This document shows positions 22,615 through 32,157 of a stretch of DNA of 53,335 nt, piece after piece. Below the pieces are notes generated by a model. The model did no database searches. It saw only the letters and a list, made by a program, of their open reading frames with translations, and was not told the DNA's origin. Every line of letters starts with the position of its first letter. Position 1 is the stretch's first letter. The stretch is taken from positions 1 to 53,335 of the forward strand of contig JBDKTJ010000066.1 in NCBI GenBank assembly GCA_039698075.1, given 5' to 3'. This DNA is from JAJFVC01 sp039698075 (GTDB lineage Bacteria; Planctomycetota; Planctomycetia; Pirellulales; Thermoguttaceae). The position numbers and the translations under genes are program-made.

Positions 22615-23588
22615 GGGCCGTAACCGTCGGCCAGTCCGCCGACGACGGTCGAGTCTCCGCCGAATGTCGCCGCCGGATCCACGGGCGGCGGCGTGTTGGA
22701 CGCGACGTTCGGACTTGTTTGAACCGTGTTGCGGCCGTTCCGTTTGGCTTCGTAAAGCGCTTGGTCGGCCCGCTCCATCAACACCGCAATCGACGACAGG
22801 CCCGTGGCCTCCGCGACGCCGAAGCTTGCGGTGACGCTGACCGTCTCGCCGTCGCACGGCAGCGCGATCGCGGCGATTTCCTGACGGCAGCGTTCGGCCA
22901 GATGGGCCGCGTTGTCGGCGGTTTCAAACGGCACGACGACGGCAAACTCCTCGCCGCCGTAGCGGGCCGGCAAATCCAATTCGCGGCACTGTTTGGCGAT
23001 CGCCCGCGCCACCGCATGAAGCATCTTGTCGCCGATATGGTGGCCGAACCGATCGTTGACCTCTTTGAAATGATCGATGTCGGCCATGATGAAGGACAGC
23101 CGCCCGCCGTGGCGTTCGATGCGGGCCCACTCGCGTTCGAGCCGTTCGAACAGCGCCCGACGATTCGGCAACCCCGTCAGCGGATCGATGTGGGCGTACT
23201 CGACCAGCAGATCTTGCAGATGCTTAGTTCGCAGCGCGGCCCGCACTCGGGCGCAAAGCTCGAAGGAATCGAACGGCTTGGTGACGTAATCGACCGCGCC
23301 GAGGTCCAGCCCGCGCACTTTATCCTCGGCCGTGCACGACGCGGTTACGAACAACACGGGAATCATGCACAGGTCCGAGTCGGCCTTCAGTTCGCGGCAC
23401 ACGTCGAATCCCGACATTTCCGGCATGTCGACGTCGAGCAGGATCAGGTCGGGCTTTTCGCGCCGGGCGATTTCCAGTCCTACGCGGCCGCCGTCGGCGG
23501 AATAAATATCGAGGCCCTCTTTGGCCAGCCGAATGCGCGCGACTTCCAGAGCATCGGAACTATCGTCGACGATCAGGAGTTTCATCAT
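22611..23588 (-). CDS. Response regulator diguanylate cyclase (REC-GGDEF)
   Basis: A 325-residue cytoplasmic regulator. The receiver domain (3-120) has acidic DD8-9, phospho-acceptor D52 (LILLDVDMPEMSG) and Lys104 in YVTKPF. The GGDEF domain (135-295) has DPLTGLPNRR, an intact active site GGEEF (211-215) and the RxxD product-inhibition site RELD (202-205), so it should make c-di-GMP from two GTP and be feedback-inhibited. A Pro/Thr tail follows. The organisation is PleD/WspR-like with one REC. It begins 34 bases after the hybrid kinase stop on the same strand and very probably receives phosphate from it. Two adjacent methionines could serve as start. Confidence 0.93.
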   Translation of the reverse strand: MMKLLIVDDSSDALEVARIRLAKEGLDIYSADGGRVGLEIARREKPDLILLDVDMPEMSGFDVCRELKADSDLCMIPVLFVTASCTAEDKVRGLDLGAVDYVTKPFDSFELCARVRAALRTKHLQDLLVEYAHIDPLTGLPNRRALFERLEREWARIERHGGRLSFIMADIDHFKEVNDRFGHHIGDKMLHAVARAIAKQCRELDLPARYGGEEFAVVVPFETADNAAHLAERCRQEIAAIALPCDGETVSVTASFGVAEATGLSSIAVLMERADQALYEAKRNGRNTVQTSPNVASNTPPPVDPAATFGGDSTVVGGLADGYGP

Positions 23589-23622
23589 GGCAATTTATGG
23601 GAAAGGATGGAGATGTTGTCTT

Positions 23623-26600
23623 TCAGGGTTTCGCGCCGGGGGCGCCCGATTGGAGTCCGTTCTGAACGGCCCGAATCGTCGCGGCGACGACGTCCAACGC
23701 CGCCTCCTCGCCGACTTGCGAGATGGCGGCCTGCTCCAACACGGCGCACGTTTCGGTCAACAAAGGATAGCCGTAGGAGCCTCCGGCCCCTTTCAGTTTG
23801 TGCGCCAAGCGGCGTAATTCCTCATGTTGGCCGGTGGACAGCGTCTTCTGCATGGCGTCCAACTGGCCGGCCAATCGCTCGACGAAACCTGGCAGGATCT
23901 CCACGATTTCCGAATCGTCGGCATATTGCGAAACGATGCGTTCCTCGGTCGGTCCGACGGGCGTCGACGCCGGTTCAGTGCCGGTCGGTCGCCCCACCCT
24001 CGCCACGATGGCGGCGATCAACTGGGTGCGCGACACCGGCTTGGCCAAATACTGGTCGCATCCGGCGGCCAGGCATTGCTCGTAGTCGTCCGACATCGCG
24101 TTGGCCGTCAGCGCAAAGATCGGTTTCGTGTAGCCTTCCGATCGCAGCAACCGCGTGGCTTCGTAGCCGTCCATGACCGGCATGTTCATATCCATCAGAA
24201 TCAGATCGAACGATTCCTGCCGGGCCAATTCGACGGCCAGCCGCCCGTTTTCGGCGGTCCAAACGTCGGCGCCGGCCTTTCGCAAGACGGTTTGGATCAA
24301 CTCGCGGTTGTCGTATCCGTCCTCGGCCAGTAAGATATGGAAGCCTCGCAGGCTTTCCGGCATCGACTGCCATTGTTGCGACGCGGGCTGCTGCTCCTCT
24401 TCCGACGGCGGCTGCAAGAGCTGGACGCCTTCGAGGCTTCCCGTCGGCACGATGAGCGTGAAGACGCTGCCTTCGCCAAAGACGCTGTGGACGGTCAGTT
24501 CGCCGCCGAGCAAATGGGCGATATGGCGCGAGATGACCAACCCAAGGCCGGTGCCGCCGAATCGTTGCGTGATCGAATCTTCGCCCTGATTGAACGGCTG
24601 GAACAGCTTCGGCAGCACGTCCTCTCGAATTCCGATGCCGGTGTCGATCACCTCGAAACGGATGGCGGACTGCCCGTCGCGCCAGTCCGACAGCAGCGAG
24701 GCGACGATCCGAACGCTTCCCTGCTCGGTGAATTTCACCGCGTTGCCGGCCAGATTGACGATGGCCTGGCGCAACCGCACGGTGTCGGTCAGGATGGTTT
24801 CGGGCAGGGGGCCCGGGAATTCGATTTGGAAGGAGACGCCTCGCTGCTGGGCTCTGGGCCGCAACATGCCGGCCACTTCGGCCAACAAGGCCACGACGTT
24901 GCATCGACTCATCTCAAACGACATTTTTCCAGCCTCGATTTTTGACACGTCCAGCACATCATTGATCAACGACAACAGATGCTCGCCGCTTCGGCGAATC
25001 GTGCTGGCATAATTGAAACGGTTGCTCGACGTCAACGACGGCTCCATCAACAGGTCGGCATAGCCGAGAATGGCGGTCATGGGCGTCCGGATTTCGTGGC
25101 TCATGCCCGCCAAGAACCGGCTCTTGGCCTGATTGGCGGCGTCGGCGGCTTCCTTAGCGGCGGCCAGTTTCTGTTCGTATTTCCGCTGCATGGCGATGCG
25201 CCACCAGCCGTCCATCAAAAGCTGGAGTTGGCGCAGATCCCGTTCGTTGTAGTCCGTCGGTTTGTTTCCGACGCCGGCGATGGCCACGATCCGATCGCCG
25301 TCGAACACGGGGATGTTCATGTGCCGCACCAGCGGCACGTGGCCTTCGGGCAAGCCGCGTTTGAGCGGATTCGCCGCGGCGTAGTCGTTGGTGATGATCG
25401 GTTTGCGTTGCCGGACGGCCTCGACCCAAAGGCCCGCCTCTTCTGTCTTGAAGGTCAGCGGTGGGTCCGCAACGCTGCACCCGGCTTGCGCCACTTTCGA
25501 CCAATAGACCAAGCTCAATTCCGACTCGTCCTCGCTGGCGATCGCCAGATAGCCGATCGTGCTTTCGGTCAACTGGATCGCGTCCTCGACCACTTTGGCG
25601 TCGATCTCCTGCATGGGCTGATCGACCATGTGGCTCAAGGTCAACAGCGACTCCATTCGCCGATTGATCAACTCGCGTTCCTTCTCTGTCTCTTTTTGGG
25701 AGGTGATGTCCCGAAAAACGCCAATCAAAAGCAACCGACCGCCGATCTGAACCGGGCCGGCCGAGATCGAAACCGGCAACATCTCGCCCGTTTTGCGTAC
25801 GACTTGGGATTCAAACGCCGAGCTGGAATTATCCCTGGCGAAGGTCATGAACGCCTGGATTGTTGTCCCTCGCACCTTTTCCGGGTGAAGATCGTCGGCC
25901 CGTCGCGCGAGCAATTCCTCGCGGCTGTAGCCGGTCATCTGCTCCGCCCTGACGTTGCAGTCGAGCAATTGCCTGGTTTCCGCATCGGCAATGAAAATAG
26001 CGTCCGTGCTTTGCTCGAACAACTGACGGTAGCGATTTTCGCTTTCACGCAATTGGACCTCGGCTCGTTTTTTGAGCGTGTCGTCGCGGGTGACGCCGAC
26101 GATCCCGAAAATCCGGCCTGTTTCGTCGCACATTGGGCCGGCGCTCACCTCGACGGACACAGTCGATCCATCCTTGCAAACCAACTCGGTCTCCAAGCGG
26201 ACCGGTTGGGGACGCTTGCCGGCCTTGACCTGCGAGACAAAGTCTTCGAGCACCTTTTGCCCCTCGGGCGCAGCCGAAGGCGACATCGTATCGGTCAGAT
26301 GGAACTCCGTCGCCTCTTTTCCGGTGAAACCGGTCAACCGTTCAATGGAAGGGCTGCAATACGTGAATTGGCCGGAAAAATCCATGGTCCAAATCACGTC
26401 GCTGACGTTCTCGACGTAGAGCCGCAGCCTTCGCTCGTTGGTTTGCACCTGCGCGGCTAAGCGTTTGTATTCGGTGATGTCGCGGAATGTCCAGATGCGT
26501 CCGTAATATCGTCCGTTCTCGTCCTGCACAGCCCTAGAGTGCACTTCGACGGTTCGTCCGTCCTCATACTCGATTTCTTCGTGCAACGTCTCGTCCGGAT

Positions 26601-28536
26601 GCGCATAGAGATGTCGGATGGTCTTCAGAACCTCCTCCGGGTTTTTAACCAATCCGGCGAAGTGCTGCTGCAACTTCGCGTCGTCCAAGTTATCGAGAAT
26701 CGCCTGGGGAATGTCCCACATTTCCACCAACCGCCGATTGGTCAGAATTCGCCGGCCATTGCGATCGACGACCAAAATGCCGTCGGGGCTGGCATTGGTT
26801 TGGGCCTCCAGAAACGCCGTCTTCCATCGCAACGACTCTTCCACTCGCTTCTGACTGGTGATGTCGCGCACCGTCGCTTGCAGAAAATCCTTGCCGTCGA
26901 TCACCATGTGCGTCAGCAAGACCGTGGCAATGAACTCGCGGCCATCCATGCGTCGGTGGGTCCATTCGAAAAAGTGCGACCCGTTCTTCAGGGCGAGCGA
27001 CACCACTTCTCGAGCCCTGACGGTCGTCAAAACGCCGTCCGGCTGATAGGTGGGAGAAAGGTCGACCGGGGACAACGACGCAAACTCCTTTTCGTCCCGG
27101 CAGCCGAACATCGCAATGGCCGCCGGATTGCCGCTGAGGAACCCTTTTTCGGTGTCCAACAGCATGATGGCGTCGGCCGACGACTCGTACAGGAGTCGAT
27201 ACTTCGTCTGGCTGGCCAGCAGCTCCTCTTTGACCTGTTTCTGCTCGGTGACATCGTGGCAGACGCCGACCAATCCGAGAGCCCGCCCCATTTCATCGTA
27301 CATTCCGCTGACGGTAACGTCGGCCCATCGCATCGAGCCGTCCTTGTGAAGCAACTCCACGCGTAGGGTGGCCGGTTCAATCCGCTGCCCCGCACGGACC
27401 TCTGCGATGCATTCCGCCAGGGCCTTCTGCGCTTTGGCCAAAGAAATCGGCGGCATCAGATCGGCCAACGTCGTCGAGTCCTCCCGCCACACATGCCCCA
27501 GCATCCGTTCGAGCGAGGGGCTCAAGTAGGTGAATCGTCCGTTGAAGTCCAGCGTCCAGATGACGTCGCTGACGTTTTCGGCGAAAAGCCGCAGTCGCCG
27601 TTCGCTGGCCTGCAACTTCTCGTTCACTCGCTTCTGTTCGGTCACGTCGCGCACCGTCGCCTGGAGAAACGGCCTGTCGTCGATCCGCATCGCGGTCAAC
27701 AACACCGTCGCGTAAAACTCCTCGCCGTTGCTGCGCCGATAAAGCCACTCGAAGGAGTGCGAGCCGTTTTGGAGGGCGAGACTCCACATCCGCTTGGCTT
27801 TTTCCAACGACGGCTCGCCGTCGGGTTGTCGCTCGGGCGAGACGCCCAGCGGCACACTGGCGGCCAATTCGTTTTCATTCTCGCATCCAAACAGCGTCAC
27901 CGCGGCGCGGTTGCTGGCGATCAACTGCAGATCGGCGTCTCGCAACAAGATCGCGTCGGCCGAGGCGTCAAAAAGCGCTTTGTATTTGATTTCGCTGGCC
28001 GAGAGCGTCCGCTCCGCTTTCTTGCGTTCGAGAATCTCGCGACGCCGTTCCGCTTCGGCCTGTTGCAGGTCCGACGCATAACGACGCAGCAATCGCCAGC
28101 CCACCACGCCCGCCAACATGGCAACCAACGCGCAGCCGAGCGTGCCGACGGAAATCGTGAAAAACGCATCACGCATCAGTCGCGACGACTCGGAATTGCT
28201 CTGAACCAGAAGCGACTCGATTCGGTCGTCATGGCCTTTGCTCATGGCGTAGACCTTCGCTTCCGCCAAGGCGTCGCCGGTGGAGCGAATCGCCGCCTGC
28301 GTCATCATCACGACGCACGTGGTGATGATCACTAAACTCACCACGAATGCTCCAAACGAGACGACCAAGTTGCGGGTCAACCTGGTCACGTCGCTTCGAT
28401 GATCGCGCCGCATCGGCAAGGAGGACTCGCCAATCACCGATCGATTGGACCGCGCGACCTTCATGGCCAAACGCCGTCGCCAACGTCGGATTACGCGACG
28501 CAAACTGATTCTTCGTGCCCCAGGGCGGTTGCTCAT
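23623..28536 (-). CDS. Hybrid sensor histidine kinase with six PAS domains, GAF, REC and Hpt
   Basis: A 1,637-residue membrane kinase starting at the ATG at 28534-28536 (MSNRPGARRI), with gggag ten bases upstream. Two helices (57-82, 124-148) enclose a short periplasmic loop of about 40 residues. Six PAS domains follow (about 178-300, 310-430, 440-560, 570-690, 700-820, 830-945), then a GAF-like domain (958-1115). The kinase core has phospho-His H1147 (FLAGMSHEIRTPM), an HATPase with N-box NLAGNAVKF and G-boxes DTGIGI and GGTGLGL. A receiver (1400-1500; D1449) and an Hpt domain (1540-1630; H1579 in AHKLKGAGG) end it. All phosphorelay residues are intact. PAS1/PAS3 and PAS2/PAS5 are near copies. 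It probably signals to the adjacent GGDEF regulator; the stimulus is unknown. Confidence 0.95.
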   Translation of the reverse strand: MSNRPGARRISLRRVIRRWRRRLAMKVARSNRSVIGESSLPMRRDHRSDVTRLTRNLVVSFGAFVVSLVIITTCVVMMTQAAIRSTGDALAEAKVYAMSKGHDDRIESLLVQSNSESSRLMRDAFFTISVGTLGCALVAMLAGVVGWRLLRRYASDLQQAEAERRREILERKKAERTLSASEIKYKALFDASADAILLRDADLQLIASNRAAVTLFGCENENELAASVPLGVSPERQPDGEPSLEKAKRMWSLALQNGSHSFEWLYRRSNGEEFYATVLLTAMRIDDRPFLQATVRDVTEQKRVNEKLQASERRLRLFAENVSDVIWTLDFNGRFTYLSPSLERMLGHVWREDSTTLADLMPPISLAKAQKALAECIAEVRAGQRIEPATLRVELLHKDGSMRWADVTVSGMYDEMGRALGLVGVCHDVTEQKQVKEELLASQTKYRLLYESSADAIMLLDTEKGFLSGNPAAIAMFGCRDEKEFASLSPVDLSPTYQPDGVLTTVRAREVVSLALKNGSHFFEWTHRRMDGREFIATVLLTHMVIDGKDFLQATVRDITSQKRVEESLRWKTAFLEAQTNASPDGILVVDRNGRRILTNRRLVEMWDIPQAILDNLDDAKLQQHFAGLVKNPEEVLKTIRHLYAHPDETLHEEIEYEDGRTVEVHSRAVQDENGRYYGRIWTFRDITEYKRLAAQVQTNERRLRLYVENVSDVIWTMDFSGQFTYCSPSIERLTGFTGKEATEFHLTDTMSPSAAPEGQKVLEDFVSQVKAGKRPQPVRLETELVCKDGSTVSVEVSAGPMCDETGRIFGIVGVTRDDTLKKRAEVQLRESENRYRQLFEQSTDAIFIADAETRQLLDCNVRAEQMTGYSREELLARRADDLHPEKVRGTTIQAFMTFARDNSSSAFESQVVRKTGEMLPVSISAGPVQIGGRLLLIGVFRDITSQKETEKERELINRRMESLLTLSHMVDQPMQEIDAKVVEDAIQLTESTIGYLAIASEDESELSLVYWSKVAQAGCSVADPPLTFKTEEAGLWVEAVRQRKPIITNDYAAANPLKRGLPEGHVPLVRHMNIPVFDGDRIVAIAGVGNKPTDYNERDLRQLQLLMDGWWRIAMQRKYEQKLAAAKEAADAANQAKSRFLAGMSHEIRTPMTAILGYADLLMEPSLTSSNRFNYASTIRRSGEHLLSLINDVLDVSKIEAGKMSFEMSRCNVVALLAEVAGMLRPRAQQRGVSFQIEFPGPLPETILTDTVRLRQAIVNLAGNAVKFTEQGSVRIVASLLSDWRDGQSAIRFEVIDTGIGIREDVLPKLFQPFNQGEDSITQRFGGTGLGLVISRHIAHLLGGELTVHSVFGEGSVFTLIVPTGSLEGVQLLQPPSEEEQQPASQQWQSMPESLRGFHILLAEDGYDNRELIQTVLRKAGADVWTAENGRLAVELARQESFDLILMDMNMPVMDGYEATRLLRSEGYTKPIFALTANAMSDDYEQCLAAGCDQYLAKPVSRTQLIAAIVARVGRPTGTEPASTPVGPTEERIVSQYADDSEIVEILPGFVERLAGQLDAMQKTLSTGQHEELRRLAHKLKGAGGSYGYPLLTETCAVLEQAAISQVGEEAALDVVAATIRAVQNGLQSGAPGAKP

Positions 28537-28882
28537 GGACGTCGTACTCCCGTGCGGTGGACAACCAAACCTCACAAAAACATAGGTTTGGAAAGTGCAC
28601 CGCGGCGACGCGTACGGTGTGCAAAAGCCTCAAACGGCTCAATTTCTCGCAAAGGACGGCCAACGCTCCGCCACCTCCACTTTGGAGGGGAGCACCAAAA
28701 GCTACCGAACCGTGGAAATCTCCGCATTTTTTTGACGGACCAACATGCAAACCAACCTTCCTTAGCGGTCACATCCCCTTCCTTGCAACTAGATTTTAGC
28801 CATGCCCGCCCCTGTTCAGACGGTCTGGTTCGCATTACAATCGTGGATGTTTTGGGCGTTTTCCAAGGAGGGGGCTGGCTGA
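28537..28882. other. Divergent intergenic region between the hybrid kinase and purD
   Basis: These 346 bases hold the two divergent start regions. No gene is supported. A possible -10 (tacaat, 28836-28841) lies about 40 bases upstream of purD but has no good -35. The purD ribosome binding site is within aaggagggg at 28863-28871. Confidence 0.5.
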
Positions 28883-30163
28883 ATGAACATCTTGATCGTC
28901 GGAAATGGAGGCCGCGAACATGCGCTGGCTTGGAAGATGGCGCAAAGCCCCCGAGCGGACCGCGTCTTCGTCGCTCCCGGCAACGCCGGCACCGATTTGG
29001 ACGGTGAAAACGTCCCGATTGAAGCGACCGACATCCCCGCCCTGCTCCGCTTCGCCCAAGAGAACGACGTCCAATTGACGGTTGTCGGGCCCGAAGCCCC
29101 GTTGGCCGCCGGCTTGGTTGACGTGTTCGAGGCGGCCGGCCTCCGCGTGTTCGGTCCTCGCCGCAACGCGGCCGAGTTGGAGGCCAGCAAGGTTTTCTGC
29201 AAAGATCTGTTGCGACACGCTGATGTGCCGTCCGCCGAATATCAGACGTTCACCAACGCCGACGACGCGATCAAATTCCTAAAGGACCGCGAAGACGTTC
29301 CGATCGTGGTGAAGGCCGACGGGCTGGCCGCCGGCAAGGGCGTGGTCGTCTGCGAGAATCGCGACGAGGCCATCGCGGCGGTCGAGTTGATCGCCGGTCA
29401 AAAAATCTTCGGCGGCGCCGGCGACCGCTTGGTGATCGAGGAACGGCTCGACGGCCAAGAGGCCAGCGTGCTGGCCGTGACCGACGGACGAACGATCGTC
29501 ACACTTCAGCCGGCCCAGGACCACAAAGCCGCCTACGACGGCGATCGCGGCCCGAACACCGGCGGCATGGGCGCTTATTGCCCCACTCCGCTGGTCGACG
29601 ACGCCATGCTTCATTGGATCGAAGAGCACGTGTTGGTGCCGACGGTCCACGCGATGAAGCGGGCGAGGCGGCCGTTCCGCGGCGTGCTTTACGCCGGATT
29701 GATGTTGACCCGCCAAGGGCCCAAAGTGCTCGAATACAACGTACGGTTCGGCGATCCCGAATGCCAGCCGCTGCTGGTGCGATTGAAGACCGACCTGGTC
29801 GATCTGTTGGAGGCGACCGTCGACGAACGGCTCGACCAACTCGGACCGCTCGAGTGGGATCCTCGTCCGGCCGTGTGCGTCGTGATGGCCAGCCAAGGCT
29901 ATCCGGGTCCCTACACGAAAGGGCTTCCGATCCGCGGGCTGGTCGACGCCGACGAGATGCCCAACGTGAAGGTTTTTCATGCCGGTACGACCGTGAAGAA
30001 CGGGCACGTGGTGACCGCCGGCGGTCGGGTGCTGAACGTCACCGCCCTGGGCGACACGATCCCCAAGGCCAAACTGAACGCCTATCGGGCGGTCAAGTGC
30101 ATCCGCTGGTCCGGCGCTTGGTGTCGAAAAGACATTTCCGACAAAGCGATGCGGGCCAGCTAA
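28883..30163 (+). CDS. purD: Phosphoribosylamine--glycine ligase
   Basis: A 426-residue GAR synthetase, the ATP-grasp enzyme joining glycine to 5-phosphoribosylamine in the second step of de novo purine synthesis. Seen: MNILIVGNGGREHALAWK start; VVGPEAPLAAGLVD; the ATP-grasp PIVVKADGLAAGKGVVV; EASVLAVTDG; QDHKAAYDGDRGPNTGGMGA; GVLYAGLMLT and YNVRFGDPECQ with metal-binding residues. Length is standard. A strong Shine-Dalgarno (aggagg) precedes the ATG. It stands alone, between two signalling genes, as usual for scattered planctomycete biosynthetic genes. The C-terminal end (SGAWCRKDISDKAM) is typical. Confidence 0.97.
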   Translation: MNILIVGNGGREHALAWKMAQSPRADRVFVAPGNAGTDLDGENVPIEATDIPALLRFAQENDVQLTVVGPEAPLAAGLVDVFEAAGLRVFGPRRNAAELEASKVFCKDLLRHADVPSAEYQTFTNADDAIKFLKDREDVPIVVKADGLAAGKGVVVCENRDEAIAAVELIAGQKIFGGAGDRLVIEERLDGQEASVLAVTDGRTIVTLQPAQDHKAAYDGDRGPNTGGMGAYCPTPLVDDAMLHWIEEHVLVPTVHAMKRARRPFRGVLYAGLMLTRQGPKVLEYNVRFGDPECQPLLVRLKTDLVDLLEATVDERLDQLGPLEWDPRPAVCVVMASQGYPGPYTKGLPIRGLVDADEMPNVKVFHAGTTVKNGHVVTAGGRVLNVTALGDTIPKAKLNAYRAVKCIRWSGAWCRKDISDKAMRAS

Positions 30164-30225
30164 CGAGGAATCATCCTCGTCGGACGATCCGCGAGCCGCC
30201 GTCCCCTCTTGGCGACGATTCCGTT

Positions 30226-32004
30226 TCAAAACTCCGCCGGCGAGGGCGTGGACCAGTCCTGGACGGTTGCGGCCGTCGTCGGCGCCGCACCGGACACCGC
30301 GTTGCGCGGATGATCGGGATACCATTCCGCGATTCGGCGAAACTCGGCGATGTTTCGGAAAAACGCCGTCAGCAGCAACGGATCGAATCGCGTGCCCGAC
30401 TGATGCCGCAATACCTGAACGGCCTCGTTTTCGGACAACGCCGCGTGGTCCGGCGCGTCATGCGTCAGCAAGTCATAAGCGTCCACGATCGCCACGATGC
30501 GTGCGCTTTCCGGAATATCGCGGCCGGCCAATCCGTCGGGAAATCCGCGTCCGTCCCATCGCTCGTGATGATGCAGGGCGATCTCTCGCGCCATGCGCAG
30601 CATCGGAGCGTCCGATCCGCCGAGGATTTGGCCGCCGATGCGCGTATGCTTTTTCCATGCGTCCAAGTCTTCGCGACTCTGGGGATCGGCTTTCTCCGAG
30701 ACGCCGATCTTTCCGATGTCGTGCATCGGCGCGGCTTGGCGAATCGCGTCCAGGTCGTCGCCGAACCAATCGACCGCGCGGGCCAGCGCCTGGCTCATCA
30801 GGCCGATGCGGCGAACGTGCTGCGAGGTGTCGGCGTCGCAATACTGAGCGGCCGACGCCAACCGGCACATCACGTCCTCCTGGGCGGCGCGGAGGCCGGC
30901 CGTCTGCTCCCGCACACGCTGTTCCAAATGCAGCGTGTGATGAACGCTCAAGATCAAATAGCCCGCCAATAAACCGGTGAAAACCAGTCCGACCATCAAT
31001 ACGCCGGTGGGCCACCATGTGGCGTGCGAGGCCATGAAATCGGGCGAGGGCGTGCAAAGCACCGTCCACGGACGGCCCGCCACTTCCAGCGGCTTTTCGT
31101 AGCGAAGCCCGTCGGACCGGATCAGCGAGCGGGCCTTCATGCCCGCCCCGTAGTCGTCCCGTGTCCGCGACGCGTGAAAATGAAACCGACTTTCGTTCTT
31201 CTTGTTCGACGGATCGTAAAGCCCGACGTCGATGCCTTCGGGCTGAAGCCGGCGCAACGCCGATTCGATCATGTCGCTCGGTCGGAACACGCCCAAGATG
31301 AAACCCTGAAGATGCCGACGACGTTCGGCCGTCGTGTCGGTCGGCTTGCCTTTCTCATAGGCCGGCAAACACACCATGAAGCCGTCGACCGGTTTGTCTT
31401 CATGAGCAAGTCGGAACTGGCCGCTGGCGACGACCTTGCCGGTGTCCCGCGCCAGACGAATCGCCTCGAAACGGATCGGCTCGGAGGCCATGTCGAAGCC
31501 GTAGATGGCTTTGTTGTTCTCTTGGGGCCCGACGATGTAGATTGGAAAATACTCGTCGCGTCGCGGCGACACCGTCAAAACGCCGTCCTTGCCGAGCGCG
31601 CGAAAATGAAAGTTTTCGATTCCGTCGCGTCGCGCGGCCGCCTCGTATTGCGGTCGAAGCTCGTCCGAAACGCGCGGCGCCCATTCGACCGACTGGATGT
31701 TTTGCGATCGAGCAAGAAACGGCTCCAAGGTTTCGCGGAACTCCTCGCGTCCGATTCGCTGGTCGCTCAACAACGACGAACGGACCAACTCCATCATGGC
31801 CACATCGGTCTCAAACGCATTTTTAACGGCGTTCGCCCGATCTTCGGCGGCCAACAAGAACGCCCGCTCGATGCCTCGCCGTTCCCAAAGGCGAGTCAGG
31901 CCGAAAACCGCCAACGAAAATCCGACGCCCAACGCCACCGCCAATCCGATCGGCAAGCAACGTCGAAACGACCAACCCAAATCCGCGTTCGACAGCGAAC
32001 TCAT
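30226..32004 (-). CDS. Membrane CHASE-like/HD-GYP c-di-GMP phosphodiesterase
   Basis: About 592 residues from the ATG at 32002-32004 (MSSLSNADLG; gaggg upstream). A membrane helix (17-37), a periplasmic CHASE-type sensor (about 65-290; ending in a region with RPWTVLCTP), a second helix (331-353), a short coiled coil, then an HD-GYP domain (375-560). The metal pair HD is at 428-429 in APMHDIGKIG. The signature reads HHHERWDGRGFPDGL (478-492): the GYP motif is GFP here, a Tyr-to-Phe change. HD-GYP proteins hydrolyse c-di-GMP to pGpG or GMP. With a diguanylate cyclase 7 kb away, both arms of c-di-GMP turnover are present. The ligand sensed is unknown. Confidence 0.92.
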   Translation of the reverse strand: MSSLSNADLGWSFRRCLPIGLAVALGVGFSLAVFGLTRLWERRGIERAFLLAAEDRANAVKNAFETDVAMMELVRSSLLSDQRIGREEFRETLEPFLARSQNIQSVEWAPRVSDELRPQYEAAARRDGIENFHFRALGKDGVLTVSPRRDEYFPIYIVGPQENNKAIYGFDMASEPIRFEAIRLARDTGKVVASGQFRLAHEDKPVDGFMVCLPAYEKGKPTDTTAERRRHLQGFILGVFRPSDMIESALRRLQPEGIDVGLYDPSNKKNESRFHFHASRTRDDYGAGMKARSLIRSDGLRYEKPLEVAGRPWTVLCTPSPDFMASHATWWPTGVLMVGLVFTGLLAGYLILSVHHTLHLEQRVREQTAGLRAAQEDVMCRLASAAQYCDADTSQHVRRIGLMSQALARAVDWFGDDLDAIRQAAPMHDIGKIGVSEKADPQSREDLDAWKKHTRIGGQILGGSDAPMLRMAREIALHHHERWDGRGFPDGLAGRDIPESARIVAIVDAYDLLTHDAPDHAALSENEAVQVLRHQSGTRFDPLLLTAFFRNIAEFRRIAEWYPDHPRNAVSGAAPTTAATVQDWSTPSPAEF

Positions 32005-32157
32005 GATTCGGCGACCCTCGCCCAAAAAAAGGACCACGGAACCGCGTCATAAAGATGACGCCTCAGGTCAACTATAGTTCCGCGGGGGCCCGAAAACGGC
32101 GCAGACGCCGCAGAATCGCCGCAACCCGCTGCGTGTCAACACGTTACAACCAAACAA

